30,340 nt of DNA from a virus, in IMG/VR virus record IMGVR_UViG_3300042507_006967, positions 1 through 30,340 of that record; one strand, 5' to 3'. The position numbers were made by a program, and so were the translations under genes. This document shows, piece after piece, positions 1 through 8,061 of the stretch; position 1 is the first letter of the stretch; each line of letters begins with the position of its first letter. Below the pieces are notes generated by a model that saw only the letters and a program-made list of their open reading frames with translations, made no database searches and was not told the DNA's origin.

Positions 1-331
1 CTTTATCAATAGGTGAATAAAAAGAAAAAGAAGGGAGTTGATTCCAAGGAGTTTTAACTATAAATAACTGACAATTAAAATTACTTCCTTCTAAGTTTAT
101 TATAATATCTTGTAATTTAGTAATTGTAAAACCATTTTCTATGGCGTGGTGCTTTTTTAGTTCTTCAAGAAATATAGCACCCACATCAAGAGTAGTAGGT
201 TCATTATTATATTCTTTTGCTATTAGTGGTTTATTTATAATTTCACTTTCTTTTGCCCTTGATTCCCATCCCACAAAAGATTTCATCGCTTCGGGAAAAC
301 CTGAATTTAATGTCCATTCAGTATTACTCAT
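1..331 (-). CDS. Unknown protein, 3' part missing (runs off left edge)
   Basis: An open minus-strand frame starts at an ATG at 331-329 and stays open for 110 codons to the window edge, so the C-terminus is missing. The start overlaps the stop codon of the flavoprotein gene upstream in an ATGA arrangement, which indicates translational coupling in one operon and fixes the start. The visible part begins MSNTEWTLNSGFPEAMKSF and is mixed in charge, with no signal peptide, membrane segment or motif that I recognise. The opposite-strand open frame at 141-338 is its shadow. The function is unknown. The existence of the gene is well supported by the overlap and the uninterrupted frame. Confidence 0.75.
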   Translation of the reverse strand, partial: MSNTEWTLNSGFPEAMKSFVGWESRAKESEIINKPLIAKEYNNEPTTLDVGAIFLEELKKHHAIENGFTITKLQDIIINLEGSNFNCQLFIVKTPWNQLPSFSFYSPIDK

Positions 332-1068
332 TGTATAATCCTATCAGTTAAATCTAAAATATTTTTATCAAAGTCTATTGCGTCTTGAATGTAACCCTCT
401 GCACTTTCATCATACATATCTTTAGTCCATTGATTATTGAAAAATAGTTCATCTGGAGTTTCAAAACCAAACATTGATAGTATTTCCTTTTGTTGTTTAA
501 GAACTTCATTTCCTCTCCAATTATGACCCAACGCTATTAGTCCAGCAGATTTATCTTTAACTGGATTTTCTCCTTCCAAAGTGGATTGTATATTTTCAAT
601 CCATGTTAATCTTTCTAATAATTTTTGATAAGTAGAGTTCATAGAACCCCATCTTACTGATCCAAAGAAAACGATGCAATCCGCATAATATATTTCTTTG
701 GCTATCATCCAAAGTTCGTCATCTTTATTATTTAATGAAGCCCAGCATTTCATAAATCCATCGGGATTCCTCTTTGAATCTTTTAATGTTGCTTTCTTTA
801 CTCCACAATGATTTCCATCTCTATGAGAAATATTTCCTTCACATGGATGTATATTTAATCTAAATGCATCCATAATAATAATCTCAGAATCTATTAATTG
901 TGAAAGTGTAAATGCAAGTTCACTTGATTTCGGAAGTTCTTTATCCCATCTATTAGATGTAGTAATAAAAACGCTCCTCTTACCCTTTAAAAATTCTATT
1001 GTCTTTTCAAGAGGTTTGAAAACACCTGAATTGACTTCAAAGAGATTATATGGAGTTATATGATGCAT
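328..1068 (-). CDS. NAD(P)H-dependent FMN reductase / flavodoxin-fold flavoprotein
   Basis: This 246-residue protein looks like a flavodoxin-like NAD(P)H-dependent oxidoreductase. After an N-terminal extension of about 30 residues comes a first beta strand and a phosphate-binding-type loop (RSVFITTSNR, residues 31-40). Next is the segment with C76 and C88 that in this family carries the C-x-G-x-C...DD pattern (here IHPCEGN...CG), then C108 and DDELW, and finally ADCIVFFGSVRWGSMN (129-144), the usual flavin-edge loop. It probably binds FMN and transfers electrons from NAD(P)H; the substrate cannot be read from sequence. A GATATATA box lies 26 nt upstream of the start. The next gene overlaps its stop. 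It looks like an auxiliary metabolic gene carried beside virion genes. Confident about the fold family, not about the reaction. Confidence 0.75.
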   Translation of the reverse strand: MHHITPYNLFEVNSGVFKPLEKTIEFLKGKRSVFITTSNRWDKELPKSSELAFTLSQLIDSEIIIMDAFRLNIHPCEGNISHRDGNHCGVKKATLKDSKRNPDGFMKCWASLNNKDDELWMIAKEIYYADCIVFFGSVRWGSMNSTYQKLLERLTWIENIQSTLEGENPVKDKSAGLIALGHNWRGNEVLKQQKEILSMFGFETPDELFFNNQWTKDMYDESAEGYIQDAIDFDKNILDLTDRIIQ

Positions 1069-1094
1069 ATACTAAACTTAATTTTCATTTATTC

Positions 1095-1102
1095 TATATA
1101 TC
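1095..1102 (-). promoter_or_regulatory. GATATATA late-promoter-like box
   Basis: The minus strand reads GATATATA here, preceded by a run of eight T, 26 nt upstream of the flavoprotein start at 1068. The same octamer recurs at similar spacing before other units in the window. No -35 element is evident. Confidence 0.55.
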
Positions 1103-1119
1103 AAAAAAAACCCTTAATT

Positions 1120-1326
1120 ATGAATGATGCCAAAAAAATCAGAGAAATTGAGAAGTTATATTTTTTTGAATGTAAAGAAAATGAAGGTAATAAAGTTCTT
1201 CTCAATAAAACTTTACAGCAATATAGTCAACTGAAGGAATTTTGTAAAGTTTTATTAGAAACAAAAAATACCGATGATTTTGATATGGCTATAAATTATA
1301 TTAGATATCATTTAGAAAACTACTAA
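1120..1326 (+). CDS. Small charged helical protein, unknown
   Basis: A 68-residue plus-strand product beginning MNDAKKIREIEKLYFFEC. An upstream in-frame ATG at 1060 would add a hydrophobic stretch, but it would overlap the divergent flavoprotein start and its promoter box, so the ATG at 1120 is preferred. The protein is rich in Lys, Glu and Asn and predicted largely helical, without recognisable motifs. The gene is divergent from the flavoprotein gene and convergent with the SWIM-like gene, whose stop lies 5 nt beyond its own. No minus-strand frame fills this interval and the amino-acid composition resembles real genes of the phage, so I regard it as probably genuine. The function is unknown. 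Confidence 0.6.
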   Translation: MNDAKKIREIEKLYFFECKENEGNKVLLNKTLQQYSQLKEFCKVLLETKNTDDFDMAINYIRYHLENY

Positions 1327-1331
1327 TATGA

Positions 1332-1784
1332 TTATTTATTGCTCTTAATTCTATTATAAAAATCTTCCTTTATAGCAGCCAGATGTTTGCAGAATTTAGG
1401 TATTCTTTCAGGATTCATTTTTTTAAGAGGTTTTCCGTTTGATGAAATGATATTAGAAGAATCTTTAGTCCATAGCAACCATTCATTCTCATAGCGAAAA
1501 TCATTACAATTACAATGTACAATTACATTCTTTTCTAAATTATCCATAGTAATTTTCCTTAAATCAAATAATTGTAACCATTGTTTGTGTTTATTACCAT
1601 TTTCTCTTGTCGTTGTTTCATAATAATAACGACCCCTTTTAGTCTTTGTAATTAACTTAATATCAATACCCTCTGCTCTATCTTTGTATCTTTTAGGAGT
1701 TCTCTTATAAATATAGCTTAATCTCAATTCATTGAGACTATTATTTGTTTTTTGGGCAATATATTCTAAAAAAGATACTATCAT
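1332..1784 (-). CDS. SWIM zinc-finger-like phage protein
   Basis: This 150-residue protein has a C-terminal metal-site signature of SWIM type, C-x-C...C-x-H. C91 and C93 lie in VHCNCNDFRYENEWLL, and C132 and H134 lie in PKFCKHLAAI, separated by a Gly/Pro/Asn-rich loop (NGKPLKKMNPE). SWIM domains bind zinc and usually contact DNA or protein. The spacing with DFRYxxE after the CxC resembles small proteins that recur in large myoviruses, some annotated as structural; that recollection could not be checked here. The N-terminal half is basic (YKRTPKRYKDR). The start overlaps the stop of the ankyrin gene upstream as ATGA. The N-terminus contains FLEYIAQ followed by SLNEL, a weak match to the cleavable leader of the neighbouring proteins. 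Fold call fairly good, role unknown. Confidence 0.6.
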   Translation of the reverse strand: MIVSFLEYIAQKTNNSLNELRLSYIYKRTPKRYKDRAEGIDIKLITKTKRGRYYYETTTRENGNKHKQWLQLFDLRKITMDNLEKNVIVHCNCNDFRYENEWLLWTKDSSNIISSNGKPLKKMNPERIPKFCKHLAAIKEDFYNRIKSNK

Positions 1785-3991
1785 TTATTAGATATTTTTG
1801 ATTTATATGCTTGATAAATATCATCATCAAGTATATCATTTTCTTCAAGCATTTCTATTAATTGTTCTTGATAATCATCAACATCAAAATCTACATTATA
1901 TTGAATCCTTTCAAAATCCAATTCAGGTATTGTAGAACCTATATTGATTAGACCATCAATAAAATCTGAACTATCCCCAAATAATGATGTAATTACATGT
2001 TCTGTATCTATATCTTTTATCACTAATTTACTTTCTACCCATTGAAGTGGATTTTCTTTTTTATTGAATGTGTTTGCAGTTAGCCATTCATAAGCCCTTG
2101 AAATAACCGCATTATAATTAGCACTTTGATAGGAATTTTCATATGTTCTATTATATGCTTTTTCAATACATTCTTTAATCTTTTCTGCTACTTCATTTTC
2201 AGAATCTTCTATGTAATTTTGTAAATCACTTGACGATTCTATCTCCTCGATTTCTATTTCAGGATTTCTTCTAATTATGATATTTCTTAAAAGTTCTTCT
2301 GTTTCAGGTTTTAAATAATCAAAAAAAGAATCATCATATTTTTCATACCAATCATACCATAAATCCCAATTCAGAACATCCGTAACTGTATTTTCTTGTT
2401 CAGAAAAAAGTGGAGCTAAATCTGTATAATCATTTAAAGTTAATTCAAATTCATCTTTTGATGAATCGTATTTTAAATTACTTGGTAAATTATTCTTTAC
2501 ATATTCATCCTTTTTAATCAACTTAAATTCTTTGTTGTTTATTGGCAATTCATCATCTCTCCAATAACCCAGATTATCTCTGTCTTCATAATCTTCTAAA
2601 ATATCATCAATGTCTCCATAATAACAAGAGTCTTTATCAAAATCTAAAAATAAAATACTTTCCGCTTTTTCATAATAAAATGTATATGGATGTTCAAGAG
2701 AAAGTGGTATAAAAGTATAATTTTCCGAAAAAAGATTATCTTGCCCTGAATATTTCTTTAAATAAATTACTGATAAATCTGTTGATGACGACATCAGGTC
2801 TTGATTTCTATGAAAAATAGTTATATCATCTATGGTTTTAACATAAGTAAAGTATTTACCAACTAATTCTTTTTCTTCAACCAATCCATCAAAATCTAAA
2901 TTCAAATCTATTTTTTTTGATAAAAATTCTTCTCTTAAATTATAGTCTTTGATTTTTAATACCTGATTAATAGAAATGTCTATTTTTTGCAAAGTCATTA
3001 GATACTTTAACAATTCTTCATTAGGTTTTTCTTTTTCTATTTCATTAGAAAAACAAAAATCAATAGGATTTTTTTCACTACGAGGCATTTCAACATTTAT
3101 ATCTGCACCAGCTTTTACTAAAAATGGAACAATATCATTCTGATTATTAAAAATTGCAATGGTCAAAGGCGTATATTCACTACCTCTTTTATTCGCTTTA
3201 ATGTTTATATCTGCACCATTTTCTAATAATAATTTACATAATTCTTTATTATTGTCTCTTGCGGCATTATGTAAAGGCGTAAATCCCCAATCATCAATGG
3301 CATTTATATTTGCACCATTATCTATTAAAATTTTTACAATTTCTTCAATTCCTTCGTTTACAGCAAGATGTAGTGGACTAAAAGCAAGATAACCCTGCCA
3401 ATTAATATCAGCACCCTTTTCAATCAGTAATTTGGTGAGTATTATTTTTTCTTCTTTTAAATTGATACCTTTAATTAAAGAATGTAAAGCTGAATTATTG
3501 CCTGATGTAATTGCATTAACATCTGCACCTGCATCTATAAGTATTTTAGAAGTTTCATAATTATCACCCAAAGCGTATATTAGAGAAGTAGCCCCATCTT
3601 CATCTTTAGATTCTAAATTTGCTCCTGAATCAATCAATAATTTAACAATTACTTTATAATTGTTTCGTGATGCCTCAATTAAAGCAGTTCTACTATTTCT
3701 ACCTGTAATTTCAAGATTTATTTTATTATCTATAAGTATTTTTATAGTTTCTAAATCAGATGGAAAATTAATTACTCTATATAATAAAGCAGTTTTGTTT
3801 TTATCATCAGCTAAATCAATCAATTGAGTTTCAAGTAAATCTTTTAATAATTGATAATCAGGTTGTTCTCTAAATTCTATCTGACCCCAAAATAAATCTT
3901 TTATTTCTTTTGGAGACTTTAAAAATAAAGCACCTAACCTCTTTATGTCTTCATATTTATTTATTTCTTCAAATAATTTAATGTATTTCAT
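1781..3991 (-). CDS. Ankyrin-repeat protein with prohead-targeting-like N-terminus
   Basis: The product is 736 residues from the ATG at 3991. An ATG seven codons upstream would place the start inside the terminator hairpin at 4007-4031, so the internal start MKYIKLFEEINKYED is preferred; it also matches the leaders of neighbouring proteins. Residues about 65-330 form at least seven ankyrin repeats, with hallmarks such as GATSLIYA, SPLHLAVNEG, GFTPLHNAARD and repeated LL/LI-x-x-GA-D/N-I/V/L-N endings. The remaining roughly 400 residues are very acidic, with many aromatic residues, and I recognise no domain there. Ankyrin repeats bind proteins, so a host- or virion-directed partner is likely. 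The stop overlaps the start of the SWIM-like gene, giving coupled expression. Ankyrin assignment confident; role as a packaged effector is inference. Confidence 0.85.
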   Translation of the reverse strand: MKYIKLFEEINKYEDIKRLGALFLKSPKEIKDLFWGQIEFREQPDYQLLKDLLETQLIDLADDKNKTALLYRVINFPSDLETIKILIDNKINLEITGRNSRTALIEASRNNYKVIVKLLIDSGANLESKDEDGATSLIYALGDNYETSKILIDAGADVNAITSGNNSALHSLIKGINLKEEKIILTKLLIEKGADINWQGYLAFSPLHLAVNEGIEEIVKILIDNGANINAIDDWGFTPLHNAARDNNKELCKLLLENGADINIKANKRGSEYTPLTIAIFNNQNDIVPFLVKAGADINVEMPRSEKNPIDFCFSNEIEKEKPNEELLKYLMTLQKIDISINQVLKIKDYNLREEFLSKKIDLNLDFDGLVEEKELVGKYFTYVKTIDDITIFHRNQDLMSSSTDLSVIYLKKYSGQDNLFSENYTFIPLSLEHPYTFYYEKAESILFLDFDKDSCYYGDIDDILEDYEDRDNLGYWRDDELPINNKEFKLIKKDEYVKNNLPSNLKYDSSKDEFELTLNDYTDLAPLFSEQENTVTDVLNWDLWYDWYEKYDDSFFDYLKPETEELLRNIIIRRNPEIEIEEIESSSDLQNYIEDSENEVAEKIKECIEKAYNRTYENSYQSANYNAVISRAYEWLTANTFNKKENPLQWVESKLVIKDIDTEHVITSLFGDSSDFIDGLINIGSTIPELDFERIQYNVDFDVDDYQEQLIEMLEENDILDDDIYQAYKSKISNK

Positions 3992-4006
3992 AATAATTAA
4001 AGTAAA

Positions 4007-4031
4007 ACCCACCCATATTTATTGAGTGGGT
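4007..4031 (-). terminator. Intrinsic terminator after the WCTA/ankyrin gene
   Basis: The six-base stem ACCCAC / GTGGGT surrounds a 13-nt AT-rich loop. On the minus strand it is followed by TTTTAC. It lies 10 nt beyond the stop of the gene ending at 4042 and rules out the longer start for the next gene. The stem is short, so it may be leaky. Confidence 0.6.
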
Positions 4032-4041
4032 ATTTTATAGA

Positions 4042-5748
4042 TTAAACGCATCCTTCTTTTTTACTATATTCTAAGAATAATTCATGATATTCTTTAAATT
4101 CATCAGGATTTATAATATCAATAGCTTTCATATCTGGGGAAATTCCAGGTCTCAATGTATATCCAGAACAAGAACTAGCACCACATTCTAGAAATGCTTT
4201 ACTTAATAAATAAATGTTTTTCTTATTTCCCTCATTGGTTTCATTCATATATTGGAAAATAGTCATCAGTAGAGGTGAAACAAAACGACTTCCAATATTA
4301 GAATCATTAATTTTTAGACCTCTTTCAATCATATTATTTAGAAGAGTTTTGTAATCTTCATAACTAAAAGTATCAGAATTTGTTTTATTTCCAATTTTCA
4401 AATTCAAAAGAAATGAAGTGACTGAATTGATTTCATTTTTATTAAAATCTAAACCATTTTCAGCATTGTAATTAGGAAGTGTTGATAAAAGTAAAGCAGT
4501 TCTATGTTTTCTAACGTCTTGGAATATACATTCTAATACTATATTAGAAGAACCATTTTCTCTTGTACCTGAACCATCTGCACCCAAACTAATCAGGTAT
4601 TCAGCTATTTTTAATGAAATTTCATCTTGTTTTTCTTTTGAATATCCACCATAATTTGCAGATGCTAAATTCATAAGTGGTGTCATACCATTAGAAAGCG
4701 GAGTATTAATTTTATCTTTATTTTTATCAAAGAAGTTTTTGATAATACGCATATTATATGTTTGCAACCCTACTATAATAATTTTGTTTAATTCTTTATC
4801 TGACAATTCACCATCCATAATAGAATCAACTCTTAATATCAAACCACCAAGAGAAGAACGCTCAGAGTTTGGATTTTTAAGGAATTCAGAAAGGAATGAT
4901 TGCAAGCATTCTCTAATATTAAGAATTTTACTTTCTGGATATTTATTAGGAGATTCTAAAAAGTCATTCCAAAATTCTAAAATGGCATCACCAAATCCTT
5001 GTGATGAATACTTTTGTAAGAAATTATCAAAAGAAACAGAACTATTAGGACAATTATTAAATGAAAATGTACCATTAGATCCGAAATGTAATTGATGACT
5101 AAGTTCAGGATTTTTATAGTTATAAAAAATATAAAGAGGACCTGTGCTTGTATAACTATGCCAATGACCACCACCCCTTCTATTATCAGAATTATCTCCA
5201 GCAGTACACCAATTGCATCCTTCTTTTCCACCATGCCATCCCGCCCAGTATCTTGATTGTTCCCAAGTTAAAGGAATAACAATAGCCCATTCTGAATTAT
5301 CAAAAATTTTAATAAAATCACTCTCAATAGCAATTTTACTCATTTTAGTTTGTAATTTCTTTGAAATATTAAGTTTATTATCAGAGATAAATTTAACGAC
5401 TTCTGTAAATAATTCTGGAGTTTTAATATTTACAATATTCTTCCAATCTGAATATTCTTTAGGAATCCTATTTTTACCAGCATCATAAATTACCAACATA
5501 TCAAAAGCATTAGACAAGAAATTTATGAAATCTTCATAATTCATCGTCTTATACATATTGAATAACCATTGACGATAATTCTTATTTTCAGTAGGATCTG
5601 CAGCAAAAACAGATTGACCTAATTCATCTGTCATTTGAATACCATCTAATGATTTAGAATCAATGTGATATTTTTTATAATCTTCCCATTTCTTTTCTTC
5701 CAAAATTGAAGTGAAAAATGATTCAAATAGTTTAAATGAAGTAATCAT
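4042..5748 (-). CDS. WCTA-domain protein with ankyrin-like C-terminus
   Basis: This 568-residue protein begins MITSFKLFESFFTSILEEKK, an aromatic leader with an I-L-E site that could be a prohead-protease cut. The central part (about 150-230) runs WAIVIPLTWEQSRYW, then NWCTAGDN (W180, C181), then a Gly/His stretch and GPLYIFYN (203-210). A pattern of 'WCTA ... Y ... GPLYI' recurs in phage proteins of unassigned function as far as I recall, and no activity is known to me. Residues about 330-425 look ankyrin-like (GMTPLMNLASANYGG, AEYLISLGADGSG), echoing the bona fide ankyrin protein encoded just downstream. A terminator follows the stop. The gene is probably co-transcribed with the peptidoglycan-binding gene 9 nt upstream. 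Function unknown; possible packaged effector. Confidence 0.75.
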   Translation of the reverse strand: MITSFKLFESFFTSILEEKKWEDYKKYHIDSKSLDGIQMTDELGQSVFAADPTENKNYRQWLFNMYKTMNYEDFINFLSNAFDMLVIYDAGKNRIPKEYSDWKNIVNIKTPELFTEVVKFISDNKLNISKKLQTKMSKIAIESDFIKIFDNSEWAIVIPLTWEQSRYWAGWHGGKEGCNWCTAGDNSDNRRGGGHWHSYTSTGPLYIFYNYKNPELSHQLHFGSNGTFSFNNCPNSSVSFDNFLQKYSSQGFGDAILEFWNDFLESPNKYPESKILNIRECLQSFLSEFLKNPNSERSSLGGLILRVDSIMDGELSDKELNKIIIVGLQTYNMRIIKNFFDKNKDKINTPLSNGMTPLMNLASANYGGYSKEKQDEISLKIAEYLISLGADGSGTRENGSSNIVLECIFQDVRKHRTALLLSTLPNYNAENGLDFNKNEINSVTSFLLNLKIGNKTNSDTFSYEDYKTLLNNMIERGLKINDSNIGSRFVSPLLMTIFQYMNETNEGNKKNIYLLSKAFLECGASSCSGYTLRPGISPDMKAIDIINPDEFKEYHELFLEYSKKEGCV

Positions 5749-5757
5749 ATTATAGTA

Positions 5758-7038
5758 TTATATTATTATAGTTTTTTTAGGTTCACCATCTTTATTAGAT
5801 TCAGTTTCTGGCCATACTTTTTTCGCTTTAGTAGATTTATTTTCCCCTTCTTTATCTACCTTTTCTTCAGAAATATAAGGGATATATGATTTTAATATAT
5901 TTTCTAAAGCCCAACGAGTTTGTTTACCTACCCTACCATCAACTTTTAATTTATTACCATTCTCGTTGTATGAATTTTCTTGAAAACGGATAATAGCATT
6001 GTGGGTAAGTTCACCAAATTTACCAGTAAGACCACCTTTAAATAATCCCATAGATTGAAGTATTCTTTGGATTGTTTTTACAATAGAACCCTCTTGAATA
6101 CCATTATATCCAATCCAGGTTTTTGTCTCTGAATGAGATTGCAATTCTTCTGCATATTTTTTAGCAAGTCTTTTACTAATCTTTTCTTCTTCAATTAAAA
6201 TACAATTATCTATAAGGAGTTCTAAACAATGTACAATAACTGTTGCTCTCCAAGCATTATCAGCACCAGGAATTAAATCATAATAACGCATATGATAATA
6301 TGTATCCTGAATTGACTCTGACATCTTTTTAAGAGGTTTTTCCATAACCGAGATAAATTCTGAAAGATTTGTGATTTCTGTGCTTTCTCCAAAAATTGAA
6401 TGAAATGTCTCTAAATCATATTTCTTTACAAAATCTGATAAACTTACAAAAGTTTGACTCGGTTGATAATTGCTAATGAGGTTTGTTAAGAAAACACCAA
6501 TCATATAAATTGGATTTCTATACTTTCTCGTTTTAATCAAAATTTCCTTTTGTACTACATCAATAGCACTACTTGCATCCGTGTAATCAGCATCGCTTCT
6601 CTCAATTTTTACTTTACTTAGATTTTTAATTTGATCTTGTAAAATAGTTGATAAGAATGATTTATAGTTTTTGATGTCCTCTTTAAGAATTGAAGCTACC
6701 CCTTTGATTTTAGCTTTGTTTTCTTTCATATACATCAAATCCTGATATGCTTCTATATCTTCCAAATCTGTTGTTTGCTCAAGTAGAGTCAGCATACCAT
6801 TTGTACAAGATTTATATCCAACATCAATCATATTCCATAATGAAGATGTAGGAAGAAGGGCTTCTTGGAATGTTTCATTACCATTAAAAATTTCAATGGT
6901 TGATTGTGCGGAAAGGGCTGTAATCTGATATAAGTCAGACATTCTAAATTCCTTTAGTGTCAGACCATAATAACCATCATAAATACCCGAAACTTCGTTG
7001 AGTTTCTTTTCTTTGAATATGTTAAATCGTGTAATCAC
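5758..7038 (-). CDS. Peptidoglycan-binding putative internal virion protein
   Basis: This 426-residue protein starts MITRFNIFKEKKLNEVSG, nearly the same leader as the product of 11284-13398. LNE at 13-15 fits the L/I-x-E prohead-protease site. Residues about 314-385 form a PG_binding_1-type three-helix domain (GSIVKTIQRILQSMGLF...LTGKFGELTHNAIIRFQ...KVDGRVGKQTRWALENIL). The last 40 residues are polar and charged. The middle 250 residues are helical and not recognised. No transmembrane segment or catalytic domain is evident, so the protein probably anchors to cell wall rather than cutting it. A GATATATA box lies 22 nt upstream of the start, just after a terminator, so it heads a two-gene operon. 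Domain call confident, location inferred. Confidence 0.8.
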   Translation of the reverse strand: MITRFNIFKEKKLNEVSGIYDGYYGLTLKEFRMSDLYQITALSAQSTIEIFNGNETFQEALLPTSSLWNMIDVGYKSCTNGMLTLLEQTTDLEDIEAYQDLMYMKENKAKIKGVASILKEDIKNYKSFLSTILQDQIKNLSKVKIERSDADYTDASSAIDVVQKEILIKTRKYRNPIYMIGVFLTNLISNYQPSQTFVSLSDFVKKYDLETFHSIFGESTEITNLSEFISVMEKPLKKMSESIQDTYYHMRYYDLIPGADNAWRATVIVHCLELLIDNCILIEEEKISKRLAKKYAEELQSHSETKTWIGYNGIQEGSIVKTIQRILQSMGLFKGGLTGKFGELTHNAIIRFQENSYNENGNKLKVDGRVGKQTRWALENILKSYIPYISEEKVDKEGENKSTKAKKVWPETESNKDGEPKKTIII

Positions 7039-7060
7039 AGATGTAGTTTTAGGTTTGATG

Positions 7061-7068
7061 TATATATC
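7061..7068 (-). promoter_or_regulatory. GATATATA late-promoter-like box
   Basis: The minus strand reads GATATATA, continuing into CATCA, 22 nt upstream of the ATG at 7038 and directly after the T-rich tail of the terminator at 7079-7110. The terminator-plus-box arrangement is repeated at 18968-19002. Confidence 0.65.
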
Positions 7069-7078
7069 AAAATAAAAA

Positions 7079-7110
7079 GCCCTCTTTTCAATTTCTTCAA
7101 AAAAGAGGGC
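7079..7110 (-). terminator. Intrinsic terminator (10-bp stem)
   Basis: A perfect 10-bp stem GCCCTCTTTT / AAAAGAGGGC with a 12-nt loop, followed on the minus strand by TTTTTATT. It sits about 20 nt past the stop codon of the gene ending at 7131 and immediately before the next promoter-like box. Confidence 0.85.
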
Positions 7111-7130
7111 TACTATTTATAGTTTTTATA

Positions 7131-8042
<912 letters not shown>

Positions 8043-8061
8043 TTATATATTTTTATTTTAC

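Noticed and set aside
141-338. Plus-strand open frame beginning MAWCFFSSS
   Set aside because: It is antisense to the partial minus-strand gene at 1-331, whose start overlaps the upstream stop. Its composition is Ser/Phe-rich, as expected of a shadow frame.
1060-1119. Upstream start of the small plus-strand gene, giving a hydrophobic N-terminus
   Set aside because: It overlaps the divergent flavoprotein start and its promoter box. The hydrophobic stretch would derive from the antisense of those elements.
3992-4012. Longer start for the ankyrin gene (MGFTLII before MKYIKLF)
   Set aside because: It lies next to or inside the terminator hairpin at 4007-4031, and the shorter start gives a leader matching neighbouring proteins.
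4739-5095. Plus-strand open frame of 118 codons, and similar plus-strand frames at 5213, 8504, 10204, 12392 and 27313
   Set aside because: All lie within well-supported minus-strand genes and have low-quality composition. No promoter box or leader supports them.
8044-8051. A TATATATT sequence as a promoter for the gene at 7131-8042
   Set aside because: It lies within a few bases of the start codon, far closer than the 20-33 nt spacing of the other boxes. The gene is more likely read from 9573.
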